This document shows positions 1 through 8,600 of a stretch of 64,000 bases of DNA, one piece after another; positions within the stretch are counted from its first letter, which is position 1, and every line of letters starts with the position of its first letter. A model generated the notes under the pieces. The model had not been told where the DNA came from. It saw only the letters and a list, made by a program, of their open reading frames with translations, and did not search any database. Made by a program: the position numbers and the translations under genes. This DNA is from Sphingobacterium sp. (GTDB lineage Bacteria > Bacteroidota > Bacteroidia > Sphingobacteriales > Sphingobacteriaceae). The stretch is taken from NCBI GenBank assembly GCA_031286695.1, contig JAITTY010000022.1:248001-312000 (forward strand), in the 5' to 3' direction.

Positions 1-1
1 T

Positions 2-364
2 TTACAGCATAAAACAGATTCCGTTAGAGGAGTTTTGAATGGAGCAATAACCTCGGCGGCAATTGTTATAGACAATACTCCAAATCTCAACCCAACAAAA
101 CAAGCACAGCGAATCATACCAACTCAGCGTTCTCAATTTTCTGCGGAGACTAATAAAGCTATATTGAGCCAGTTAATCCAAAATTTAGAAATGGCCAAAT
201 TATCTCTTATGCGTGAAACACCGTTAATTCAAGTTATTGATGAGCCTGTTTTACCTTTAAGTAAAAAATCAATAGGAGTAATCAAAGGGATTATTTTAGG
301 AGGAGTGCTGGGAATATTTATATCCCTCTTTTTTTTAACGATTTCATTTGCATTTAAAAAATAG
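2..364 (+). CDS. Wzz-like polysaccharide chain-length protein, C-terminal part
   Basis: The reading frame is open to the window edge, so the N-terminus is missing; any start inside the window (for example the TTG at 35) would be artificial. The visible 120 residues end in RETPLIQVIDEPVLPL, a lysine run, and one hydrophobic helix (VIKGIILGGVLGIFISLFFL). That layout is typical of the C-terminal end of Wzz/GNVR inner-membrane proteins, which set polymer length in Wzy-dependent pathways. No kinase domain follows the last membrane segment, so this is a co-polymerase rather than a Wzc-type kinase. It is packed directly against the flippase gene downstream. Family confident, substrate unknown. Confidence 0.8.
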   Translation, partial: LQHKTDSVRGVLNGAITSAAIVIDNTPNLNPTKQAQRIIPTQRSQFSAETNKAILSQLIQNLEMAKLSLMRETPLIQVIDEPVLPLSKKSIGVIKGIILGGVLGIFISLFFLTISFAFKK

Positions 365-368
365 CAAA

Positions 369-1688
369 ATGTCCCATCGCACCAGTAGGTTAAAGAATAA
401 CATTTCATACTCACTATTATTTAAAGGGTTAAGTGTACTTGCTACATTGGCATTGGTACCAATCACATTGAAATTTGTGAATAAAGATCAATATGGTTTA
501 TGGCTGGTGTTAAGCAGTATAATTGGTTGGTTTAATTTTTTTGATATCGGTCTCGGAAATGGATTGAAGACTAAGCTGACAGAATCACTTACTGATGGGG
601 ATGTTGTAAAGGCAAAGAAATATGTCAGTACAACATATTTACTTCTACTATGCATTTCTTTAGGGCTATTTTTATTATTTATAATTGGTCAGTTCTTTGT
701 TAGTTGGCAAGACATTTTAAATGCACATTTTATGACAGAAAGTGAATTGAAAAGGGTTGCTTTCCTTATTTTTTTCTCTTTCACATTTCAATTTGTACTG
801 AATACAATTGTTACAGTCGCTGCTGCCAACCAAAATACCATCATTGGATCTATAGTCAATCTTCTCATCAATTGCCTGTCTCTTGTTGTGATTTTCCTAT
901 TAACGGTGTATGTAAAAACAGGTACGTTAGAAATGCTAGCCATTCCCATGGCTTTAAGTCCAGTATTAATTTTGTTTAGTGCAAACTATTTTTTGTTTAA
1001 AGGCAGATATAAGGTTATAGCTCCAAATTATTCATTTTTCGATTCCACCTTATTAAAGGATATTTTTCAGCTAGGCTGGAAGTTCTTTATTATTCAATTG
1101 GGCTTAATTTTAGTTTATAATATCGATAATTTAATCATAACCCAGCTATTCGGTCCTGATGCAGTGACTACTTACAATATATCATATCGCTATTTTAGCA
1201 TTATTACCATGTTATCTGGTATTGTGATGGCACCCTTATGGACTGCGTTTGGAGAAGCCTATAGAATAGAGGATCATACATGGATAAAAAGCACGATAAA
1301 GAAAATGCAAATGCTTGTTTTGGGGTTAGGAATTTTAGCTTGTATTATGGCAGTTTCATCTCGTTTTGCCTATAAATTATGGCTGGGGATGGAAATAGAT
1401 TCGCCTATTTTACTCTCTTGGGTATTAGCATTGTATACCGTTTTGAATGCATTTAGAACTATTTATATATATTATTTAAATGGTCTTGGGATCATTAGTT
1501 TGCAAGTTATTTTAGTTGTAGTGGTAGGTATATTGAATATACCTCTTGGCATTTTCTTCGGGCATTGGATTGGTCTTGCAGGTGTTGTTTTAGCGACCTT
1601 GATTTTAAGTATAATATCTGCGGTGATCGAATTTGTGCAGTATCAAAAGATTGTCGCAGGGACTGCGCGCGGAATTTGGAAAAAATAG
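369..1688 (+). CDS. Wzx-type polysaccharide flippase (MOP superfamily)
   Basis: Roughly 440 residues with about 12 to 14 hydrophobic segments spread along the protein. The N-terminus (SYSLLFKGLSVLATLALVP, then KDQYGLWLV) matches the conserved opening of the polysaccharide transporter/MATE-like family. It probably flips undecaprenyl-linked repeat units across the inner membrane. An ATG at 348 is in frame and would overlap the upstream gene by 17 bp; ATG 369 gives the usual compact basic N-terminus and is preferred. It is the first of two flippases in the window and sits with the first cluster's Wzy-like gene. Confidence 0.9.
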   Translation: MSHRTSRLKNNISYSLLFKGLSVLATLALVPITLKFVNKDQYGLWLVLSSIIGWFNFFDIGLGNGLKTKLTESLTDGDVVKAKKYVSTTYLLLLCISLGLFLLFIIGQFFVSWQDILNAHFMTESELKRVAFLIFFSFTFQFVLNTIVTVAAANQNTIIGSIVNLLINCLSLVVIFLLTVYVKTGTLEMLAIPMALSPVLILFSANYFLFKGRYKVIAPNYSFFDSTLLKDIFQLGWKFFIIQLGLILVYNIDNLIITQLFGPDAVTTYNISYRYFSIITMLSGIVMAPLWTAFGEAYRIEDHTWIKSTIKKMQMLVLGLGILACIMAVSSRFAYKLWLGMEIDSPILLSWVLALYTVLNAFRTIYIYYLNGLGIISLQVILVVVVGILNIPLGIFFGHWIGLAGVVLATLILSIISAVIEFVQYQKIVAGTARGIWKK

Positions 1689-1694
1689 ATTTAT

Positions 1695-2411
1695 ATGGGA
1701 GTACTATTATTGACGGGCTGCATTGATCCAAAGGGAATGGTATTAACTGCCCTACAGAATTATGAAGATAGAAAGTCGCAATATATTCTGGCGATTAGAT
1801 ATTATATACAAAAAACTAACCTTCCGATTGTTTTCGTAGAAAATTCAGGAACAGATATTTCTACTGAATTTAATGACGTCGAAAAAAAACGTTTGGAATT
1901 TATTACTTTCTCGAGCAACGATTACGATAGAAATTTGGGAAAGGGTTATGGGGAGATGTTAATTTTAATGAAAGCAATTGAACAATCAAAATTTATTAAA
2001 GACGCTGAATTTATATGTAAGATTACAGGGAGATATATAATAAAGAATATAAATAATCTGCTAAGCTCATATAACCTTGAGAAAAGTGATATATATGGAT
2101 TACAGAAGTTTAACTTTCAATTTGTAGATTCTAGAATATTTATAGTACAGAAGTCTTTTTTCTCTGATTTTCTGTTTCAATTTTTAGGTAGCTTAAACGA
2201 TAGCAAGGGGATATATTTTGAGCATTGTCTATCAAAAGCAACATTACTAGCAATGGCTTCAGGAAAGCGTTTTATGCCATTTAAGTATTTACCATGGATA
2301 GTCGGTCAATCTGGGACGGATGGCAATTTTTATAAATCATCTATATTTCATTGGTTACCCCGGAATTTAATCCAGCGTGCTAAATATTTTTTAAATAAAA
2401 TAAACTTATAA
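1695..2411 (+). CDS. Uncharacterised protein of polysaccharide cluster 1, possible glycosyltransferase
   Basis: A 238-residue soluble protein that I do not recognise with certainty. It has an alternating hydrophobic/acidic pattern at residues 30-60 (IVFVENSGTD), a GKGYGEM stretch and a CKITGRY motif near residue 110. The last resembles motifs in small capsule-locus proteins thought to be GT-A-fold transferases. There is no signal peptide or membrane helix. It lies 6 bp after the flippase and 1 bp before a family 2 glycosyltransferase, so a role in repeat-unit assembly is likely by context only. The opening LLLTGCIDPKG should not be read as a lipobox: no hydrophobic signal core precedes it. 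Confidence 0.6.
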   Translation: MGVLLLTGCIDPKGMVLTALQNYEDRKSQYILAIRYYIQKTNLPIVFVENSGTDISTEFNDVEKKRLEFITFSSNDYDRNLGKGYGEMLILMKAIEQSKFIKDAEFICKITGRYIIKNINNLLSSYNLEKSDIYGLQKFNFQFVDSRIFIVQKSFFSDFLFQFLGSLNDSKGIYFEHCLSKATLLAMASGKRFMPFKYLPWIVGQSGTDGNFYKSSIFHWLPRNLIQRAKYFLNKINL

Positions 2412-2412
2412 A

Positions 2413-3171
2413 ATGGAAGTATTACCAAAGATATCGATCATTACGATTGTTTATAATGACGTCAAAAATATAGAGAAAACAATAAAAAATGTATTATTCG
2501 AGCAGGAATATTCCAATAAAGAATATATTATAATAGATGGTGGATCTACAGACGGAACTTTGGAAATTGTAAACAAATATCGAGATAAAATAAGTGCAGT
2601 TATTAGCGAGAAAGATCAAGGAATAAGTGATGCGTTTAATAAAGGAACGAAGCAGGCTTCTGGTGATTTAGTAGGCTTAATTAATTCCGGAGATTATTAC
2701 GAGCCTAATATACTTTCTGAAATTGCTCATTTATTTCTTAAGAGCGATCCAAATATCCCATTTAGAGTAATCCATGGAAAGCTCACACTGTTCAATAGCC
2801 AAACCAGTAAAACTTATTTGCCTAAGGGCCTGGATACTTTTACTTTTCAGATGCCTATTTGGCATCCGACGTGTTTTGTCTCTCGCGAAGTATATATTAA
2901 AATGCAGTACGATTTGGATTATAAGATTGCAATGGATTATGATCTTTTCTCGCGTATCTATGCGGACAAAGGGGCATTTTATTTTTTAGATAAAACCGTA
3001 GCGCATATGAATACAGAAGGTATTAGCAATGTTAATGCGACTAAGGGATTTGATGAAGTTTGTAAAGCCTCTATGAAGAACCTGAAAGTTTCTTCTTGGA
3101 AAGCGTATCTTTATAGAGAATATCGGAAGGTATTATTCCATGTTGTAAATCTCAAAAAAAGGATATGCTAG
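2413..3171 (+). CDS. Family 2 glycosyltransferase
   Basis: A 252-residue GT-A enzyme. The N-terminus has the GT2 hallmark KISIITIVYND followed by IIIDGGSTDGT near residues 40-50. A nucleotide-sugar/metal site is visible as NSGDYY near residue 92. A later HPTCFVSREVY and a DYDLFSR stretch match the acceptor half of WcaA-like enzymes. It should transfer one sugar to the growing lipid-linked repeat unit at the cytosolic face. The stop overlaps the start of the following polymerase gene by 7 bp, which suggests coupled translation. Donor and acceptor cannot be read from sequence. Confidence 0.92.
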   Translation: MEVLPKISIITIVYNDVKNIEKTIKNVLFEQEYSNKEYIIIDGGSTDGTLEIVNKYRDKISAVISEKDQGISDAFNKGTKQASGDLVGLINSGDYYEPNILSEIAHLFLKSDPNIPFRVIHGKLTLFNSQTSKTYLPKGLDTFTFQMPIWHPTCFVSREVYIKMQYDLDYKIAMDYDLFSRIYADKGAFYFLDKTVAHMNTEGISNVNATKGFDEVCKASMKNLKVSSWKAYLYREYRKVLFHVVNLKKRIC

Positions 3172-4529
3172 GTGTACTCTTTTATTTATTATATTTTTTA
3201 ATCATAATTTCCACTGTATATTTTTTTTTAAAAAAATCAATAGGTGTAATTTATCCTTTGATTATAACTTCACAGTTTAATGTAACTTCCATCGTAAAGA
3301 TTGGAATAACAGTTTCCTTTTTTGAATTGAATCTTTTTTTGTTATTAGCTTTGATTCTATTGTTCCAAAAACAAAAATTGAAGACGTATTTAACGAGTGT
3401 ACGACTATTCTTGCCGGATTTTATTTGGATAGCTTTTCTTGGTGTTTCTCTCATTTCAATATTTTTTGGGCTGACGAGAGTAGCTTTAGGAAATTTATCT
3501 CCAGAACAATATATGAGCCCTAGCCCATTCATTAGAGGAATAATGTCTTTGAATAAGCTTTTTGTTTTTCTTCCTGTTTTTATTATTGTTCGTAACTATC
3601 TTATTGATCACTTTAGTATTGAGAAAATAAATAGTAACTTTTTATATGCAATGATATTAGGGGGAATATTGCCCTCCTTGGCTGTGCTTATCCAGTTCTC
3701 GGGTATTGGTTTTATATTAATTCATAATAACCCTTCATTTTCAGAGACATTTAGAATCGAAGACTATTTAGGCGCCAGACCTGCAGGACTAACAAATGAG
3801 GCTTCTTTTTTTGTCTATCAGTTATTTTTTTCTAATCTTGCCTTATTTTACGCATTTAGAAAACGTTTGCTTAGCCTAAAATTGTTTTTAGCTATAGCGG
3901 TTTTATTTTTAGTCTGTGTTATCCTCTCCATTTCTAGGTTGGGACAGTTGCTTTTTTTTATTTTCTATGCTATAGAGTTTGGCCGATATATTCATATTTT
4001 TAGTTTAAAGGGGGCATTAAAATCGCTATTTATATTACCCGTTGTTTTAGCTTTGATTTATCTGATAAGTACGCTATCTATCGGGGGGTTTAATATTGGA
4101 GCACGCTTTATCAGTACTTTTGAGGTTGAGGCCGATCTTTCGACTATTGAAAGATATGGAAGTTCAGAAGCTCTTTTTAACTTGTTAAAAGATAAGTCTC
4201 TCTTTTTGGGAGTGGGGATGTACAATTTCCAATATTATATTAAGGATTATTTGCCTTCCTACATGAATGTCTTATATTATCCAAGGGGTGCAAGCCCCGC
4301 ATCATTTAATTTCGTTCTGCAAATGGCTGTAGAACTAGGTCTGATTCTTTTCATGGCATATTTTGCTGCATGCGGTTTAATTTTAAAAAAGACATCGTGT
4401 TCTTTTATTAGGTATTGGTACTTTTATTTACTACTATTTTCAATGTCTTTTCAGACTTTAAATTTTTCTATTCCCTTTTTAATTATGTTTTTTGTTTATG
4501 AGAATGAAGAGAATAGCCTTTTTAATTGA
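3165..4529 (+). CDS. Wzy-like O-antigen/EPS polymerase
   Basis: A 454-residue integral membrane protein with about 10 to 12 hydrophobic helices and a larger hydrophilic loop around residues 310-385, the usual Wzy architecture. The motif RPAGLTNEASFF before a helix and LGVGMYNF in the big loop resemble the O-antigen ligase/polymerase family. It is expected to join repeat units in the periplasm. It sits between two glycosyltransferases and overlaps both neighbours, as expected inside one operon. Ligase and polymerase cannot be separated by sequence alone, but the Wzx and Wzz-like neighbours favour polymerase. Confidence 0.75.
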   Translation: MLGVLFYLLYFLIIISTVYFFLKKSIGVIYPLIITSQFNVTSIVKIGITVSFFELNLFLLLALILLFQKQKLKTYLTSVRLFLPDFIWIAFLGVSLISIFFGLTRVALGNLSPEQYMSPSPFIRGIMSLNKLFVFLPVFIIVRNYLIDHFSIEKINSNFLYAMILGGILPSLAVLIQFSGIGFILIHNNPSFSETFRIEDYLGARPAGLTNEASFFVYQLFFSNLALFYAFRKRLLSLKLFLAIAVLFLVCVILSISRLGQLLFFIFYAIEFGRYIHIFSLKGALKSLFILPVVLALIYLISTLSIGGFNIGARFISTFEVEADLSTIERYGSSEALFNLLKDKSLFLGVGMYNFQYYIKDYLPSYMNVLYYPRGASPASFNFVLQMAVELGLILFMAYFAACGLILKKTSCSFIRYWYFYLLLFSMSFQTLNFSIPFLIMFFVYENEENSLFN

Positions 4530-5556
4530 TAAGCCGAATTTGTACGGAAGTGAACTTCATGTATTAAAATTGATCGAAATGCTGAAAGGAGAATATGAAA
4601 TTCACCTCATAGCGTTTGATGAAGGACCATTGTTGGAAAAAATTCCGAAAGATGTTGTTGTATGCGTTATAAAGACGGGCTGGTTTCCAAAGACGGGTGT
4701 AAATAAGCTCTTTAACTATATTAAAGCGAGTGATTTTGATTTTATTCATGGACATCAACCCAAAGCTATTCTTTGGACAGCAATTTTAGGAAGGCTCCTT
4801 GGATTGAAATCCATTATTACCGTTCATTCACTACCAGAAAATAACAAAGATTCATATACTAATTTGTTTAAAAGGCAATTGGTATTTATGTTTCATACGA
4901 TAGTACTTTTTCTCGCTGAGTTGTTGTCCCATAAAATTATATATCTGACTTTGTTTACCTTAAAAAGATCCTTTTTTAAAAAGAAAGCATTTTGTATTCC
5001 CAACTGGGTAGATGTTTGCAAAATCCAGGTAAAAGAGAATGTAAATCAGCCGTTAAAATTTATTAGCGTCGGAAGTATTAGCTTTCAAAAAGGGACAGAT
5101 CGGATGCTTGAGGCCTTTGGCTTGATTAAGGAATTTGAATGGTCATTGAAAATTGTTGGTGGGGGAGAGGAAAATTATATAACGTTTCTTAAGCAGAGAG
5201 TCTTAGCTTTAGGTATTTCCGATAAAGTTGAGTTTATGGGCTACCGATCGGATATTGACCAGTTACTAGAAAGGTCTGATTATTTTGTCTTATTGTCTCG
5301 GGGTGAGACTTTTGGAATGGTTTATTTGGAAGCCATGAATGCTGGATTACCCATCATTGCATGGGATATTCCTGCTGTAAGAGAAATTGTTCCAAAGGAA
5401 AATTTAATCATGAATAATTTAAATGATCTTAAAAAGATATTTGAAGTTGGGTCCTCCGCTTTATATCGAGAAAGGCAGAAGATTAACAAGGAATTTATCC
5501 AAAATCATTTTTCAATGGAGTTGGTGAGAAAGCAGTATATAAAAATTTATGATTAG
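4498..5556 (+). CDS. Family 4 glycosyltransferase
   Basis: A GT-B protein of about 350 residues. The N-domain begins MKRIAFLIDKPNLYGSELH, and the C-domain carries ISVGSISFQKGTDRMLEAF. The donor-site E-x7-E pattern lies in RGETFGMVYLEAMNAGLP near residue 270. An in-frame TTG at 4492 lies earlier, but ATG 4498 or 4504 is more plausible. The start lies inside the end of the polymerase gene (32-bp overlap), and the end overlaps the next gene by 8 bp. It most likely adds a hexose to the cluster 1 repeat unit; the specificity is unknown. Confidence 0.9.
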   Translation: MRMKRIAFLIDKPNLYGSELHVLKLIEMLKGEYEIHLIAFDEGPLLEKIPKDVVVCVIKTGWFPKTGVNKLFNYIKASDFDFIHGHQPKAILWTAILGRLLGLKSIITVHSLPENNKDSYTNLFKRQLVFMFHTIVLFLAELLSHKIIYLTLFTLKRSFFKKKAFCIPNWVDVCKIQVKENVNQPLKFISVGSISFQKGTDRMLEAFGLIKEFEWSLKIVGGGEENYITFLKQRVLALGISDKVEFMGYRSDIDQLLERSDYFVLLSRGETFGMVYLEAMNAGLPIIAWDIPAVREIVPKENLIMNNLNDLKKIFEVGSSALYRERQKINKEFIQNHFSMELVRKQYIKIYD

Positions 5557-6415
5557 ATTTTATTTATTTGTTGTCTTTGAGTATATCCTAAACATCCTGC
5601 ACTTGAATAAAAATATGCCGGTAAAAGTTAGGAAAAAGCAACGTAATCCTATTTTAAGTAACGAGGTAATTGTTCATGCGCATGAGTGGTCAGGATATCC
5701 TTTTGAACGTCACAAGGTTATTAAGTATACCGGGAATAAGTTTTTATGCGGATTGCGATTTCATTTTGAGAGGCTCCGGGACTATCAAGGGCATCGACAA
5801 ATAAGAAACATATTGACTGTATCGGATCTGGATGATAATTATAGCGAAAGATTAACGTGTGAAAAGTTCTTCGATAAAAGTGTTGAAGTATATGGAGTGC
5901 CTAATCGGGGAATGGATTTTGGGGGATATGGTTTCGTTGTTAAAAACCTAATAGCTGGTGATAATAAGTATATTTTTCTGACCAATACTTCTGTCAATGC
6001 TGATTCCGACGTATTTATTGATGAGTATATCAACATATTTCGTGCACAGAGCAATTTGGGCTTGTTGGGGATTTCTTACAGTTCAAAGGTGTACCAGTCG
6101 TTGATCAGAGACAACTACACACCACATGTGCAGAGTTTTTTTTTATTAACTACTACCGATATTTTGCGTGAAATAACTGCGGCTAATGGAGGAGTATTTC
6201 CCGGCGAAAATGAGAATTATAAGCTTTCAATTATTCGTTTTGGTGAAGCCAAATTGTCGCAAATCATTTTATCATTGGGATATGATATTGGGATAATTAA
6301 TGAAGAGGGCAAGTTGCAGCTTTTACCTGTTCAAAAAGATTCTTCTTTAGTGGAAGGTGATTATCGACTTTTTGTTAAGAAACCGAATTTTATTAATAGA
6401 ATTATCAATGAATAA
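5549..6415 (+). CDS. RgpF-like putative glycosyltransferase
   Basis: A 288-residue protein starting with one hydrophobic segment. The central region has VPNRGMDFGGYGF near residues 113-125, then YIFLTNTSV and HVQSFFLLTTTDIL. The NRGxDxGGY signature and the N-S/T motif after a strand recall the rhamnan synthesis protein F family, which builds rhamnose-rich glycans. The match is by motif memory only, so the family is tentative. It overlaps the glycosyltransferase upstream and the exported beta-helix protein downstream by 8 bp each, which places it firmly in the assembly operon. Confidence 0.6.
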   Translation: MIRFYLFVVFEYILNILHLNKNMPVKVRKKQRNPILSNEVIVHAHEWSGYPFERHKVIKYTGNKFLCGLRFHFERLRDYQGHRQIRNILTVSDLDDNYSERLTCEKFFDKSVEVYGVPNRGMDFGGYGFVVKNLIAGDNKYIFLTNTSVNADSDVFIDEYINIFRAQSNLGLLGISYSSKVYQSLIRDNYTPHVQSFFLLTTTDILREITAANGGVFPGENENYKLSIIRFGEAKLSQIILSLGYDIGIINEEGKLQLLPVQKDSSLVEGDYRLFVKKPNFINRIINE

Positions 6416-7493
6416 AATTGTCCCAATCCTATCGTTTATTTTTTGCGTACTCAACATTTCTTGCCACGGAACGGCAAAACAGAAATCTGAGGAGCAGGTA
6501 TGCGGCAATTTTACATTAAATGTTCGTGATTTTGGAGCAAAGGGAGACGGAGCTGCAGATGATACAGAGTCTATACAACAGACCATTAATGCGGGGGTAG
6601 GGAAAACAATTTTCTTTCCAAGGGGAAATTATCGTGTCACAAGGCCATTAATTTTGCCCAATTCCATCAAGCTTCTTGGTGAAGGAGATGTTGGCGGGGC
6701 CGGAGGTATGGTCATTAGCTCCGGCGTGGGTAAAGATCTATCGGCGATTTTTACGGCGAAGGGAAATCTTTTAGAAGATGTTATACTCGAAAATATCAGA
6801 ACCCTGGGAAGTAAATCTGGGATTTACCTGAATGTGGCAAACGGTGGAGCTTTTACTAAAGTGAAGATCTACAATTGTGTTTTTCAGGATCATGATATCT
6901 GTATTGAGGTTGATGGAGGGGTTATAGAAGGAATGTATGCAAATATAATTCGCGACAGTTACTTTAAGGCTTCGCGCTTAGGCATCTTTTGTGAGGGCAC
7001 ATATAATATTAATACGATTGAGTCAACTGGGTTCGAAAATATGAAAGAAGGTTATCTAAGCTTAGGTAAGCGCGGAAAAACAGCCTTAGGAAATTCGTTT
7101 CTTCGAAACAGGTGTGAGGCGGTCATAGCTATAGAAAAGGGTGCTGGTTTATCATTAAATCAGGCAACTTATGGATTTGTGATTGATGGAAACTATTTTG
7201 AAAATAGCTTTCGGCATCTCATACAATTAAACGGAGCAAAAAATGTTCAGATTCAAAACAATGTTGCGACTTCGGACTCCAGTTCAGCCTATTATTTGAT
7301 AGAGATCGGTGAGGGACATGCGGGTATTATAAATAATGTGGGGTTAACGGGTTTTATACTTGATATAGGGGCGAATGGTTTTGTTTGGGAGGTTGCGGGC
7401 AATAGTTTTTTAAATTACACAAGTCGCATTCAAAGATCTAATCTAGGGCGGGTCTTAAATATATATAATCGAAAGTTTGATAAAGAAAAATAA
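6408..7493 (+). CDS. Exported right-handed beta-helix protein (pectate lyase 3-like)
   Basis: ATG 6408 gives a signal peptide with a Cys (LSFIFCVLNISCHG), a likely lipoprotein. An earlier in-frame ATG at 6357 would bury this signal and is rejected. After the leader comes NVRDFGAKGDGAADDTESIQ, the signature opening of the pectate-lyase-3 superfamily, followed by many short strand-turn repeats (NVQIQNNVATSDS and similar) that fit a parallel beta-helix. Proteins of this fold bind or cleave acidic polysaccharides. In a Wzx/Wzy cluster it may trim or modify the exported polymer. Catalytic residues cannot be assigned. Confidence 0.85.
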   Translation: MNKIVPILSFIFCVLNISCHGTAKQKSEEQVCGNFTLNVRDFGAKGDGAADDTESIQQTINAGVGKTIFFPRGNYRVTRPLILPNSIKLLGEGDVGGAGGMVISSGVGKDLSAIFTAKGNLLEDVILENIRTLGSKSGIYLNVANGGAFTKVKIYNCVFQDHDICIEVDGGVIEGMYANIIRDSYFKASRLGIFCEGTYNINTIESTGFENMKEGYLSLGKRGKTALGNSFLRNRCEAVIAIEKGAGLSLNQATYGFVIDGNYFENSFRHLIQLNGAKNVQIQNNVATSDSSSAYYLIEIGEGHAGIINNVGLTGFILDIGANGFVWEVAGNSFLNYTSRIQRSNLGRVLNIYNRKFDKEK

Positions 7494-7502
7494 GAAAGGG
7501 AA

Positions 7503-8582
7503 ATGAAAATAGCATTAATTACCGGTATTACAGGACAGGATGGATCATATTTAGCAGAGTTTTTATTGGAGAAGGGATATATGGTTCATGGAATAAAAAG
7601 AAGGGCATCATCTTTTAATACACAGCGGATTGACCATCTTTATATTGATCAACATGAACAACATGTACGATTTAAATTACATTATGGAGATCTTACAGAC
7701 TCTACCAACCTAATTCGTATTATACAAGAAGTGCAGCCAGATGAGATCTACAATTTAGGCGCTATGTCACATGTCAAAGTTTCATTTGACTCTCCTGAAT
7801 ATGTAGCGAATGTTGATGGTATAGGTACACTGCGTATTCTTGAGGCAGTTCGTATTTTGGGATTAGAAAAAAAGACACGTATTTATCAGGCTTCCACTTC
7901 TGAATTATATGGAGGCTTGGCCGAGAATAAAAATGAAAAAGGATTTTATGATGAAAACTCACCATTTTATCCTCGCTCACCCTATGGCGTGGCTAAAATT
8001 TACGGTTTTTGGATTACAAAAAATTACCGCGAAGCCTATGATCTTTTCGCATGCAATGGCATTTTGTTTAATCACGAATCTCCCCGTCGTGGCGAAACAT
8101 TTGTCACCCGGAAAATCACAATGGCAACAGCAGCGATTGCTTTAGGGAAACAAGATTGTCTGTATTTAGGCAATTTAGATGCGCAAAGGGATTGGGGGCA
8201 TGCCAAAGATTATGTGGAAGCGATGTGGCTGATATTGCAACAGGATAAACCAGAAGATTATGTAATTGCTACTGGTGTAACGACGACAGTCCGAGATTTT
8301 ATTCGTATGTCTTTCTCACATTTAGGGGTAGAGCTCGATTTTTGTGGAGAAGGTATTGAGGAAAAAGCGTTTATCAAAACATGCAGTAATCCTGATTTTA
8401 GTCTCGAAATTGGGAAACAAGTAGTTGCTATTGATCCGACCTATTTTAGACCAACTGAGGTAGATCTTTTGATTGGTGATCCTACGAAATCAAAGACTAA
8501 ACTCGGTTGGCAACCCAAATACGATCTAGCTGGTTTAGTAAAAGAGATGATGGAAGCTGATCTGGATAGACTGAAAAAATAA
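7503..8582 (+). CDS. gmd: GDP-mannose 4,6-dehydratase
   Basis: Converts GDP-D-mannose to GDP-4-keto-6-deoxy-mannose, the first step to GDP-L-fucose. The 359-residue extended SDR protein opens with the NADP motif ITGITGQDGSYLAEFLL. It carries the GIKRRASSFNT loop, the catalytic T132 and E134 in QASTSELYG, and Y161/K165 in YPRSPYGVAK. Length and motif order fit the family closely. The next gene encodes Fcl, the enzyme that uses its product, and ManC in the same cluster supplies GDP-mannose. Confidence 0.97.
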   Translation: MKIALITGITGQDGSYLAEFLLEKGYMVHGIKRRASSFNTQRIDHLYIDQHEQHVRFKLHYGDLTDSTNLIRIIQEVQPDEIYNLGAMSHVKVSFDSPEYVANVDGIGTLRILEAVRILGLEKKTRIYQASTSELYGGLAENKNEKGFYDENSPFYPRSPYGVAKIYGFWITKNYREAYDLFACNGILFNHESPRRGETFVTRKITMATAAIALGKQDCLYLGNLDAQRDWGHAKDYVEAMWLILQQDKPEDYVIATGVTTTVRDFIRMSFSHLGVELDFCGEGIEEKAFIKTCSNPDFSLEIGKQVVAIDPTYFRPTEVDLLIGDPTKSKTKLGWQPKYDLAGLVKEMMEADLDRLKK

Positions 8583-8600
8583 GAAGAGGAAAAAGAGCGT

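Noticed and set aside
1695..2411. Lipoprotein reading of LLLTGC at the start
   Set aside because: There is no hydrophobic signal core before the cysteine and the protein sits among cytosolic transferases.
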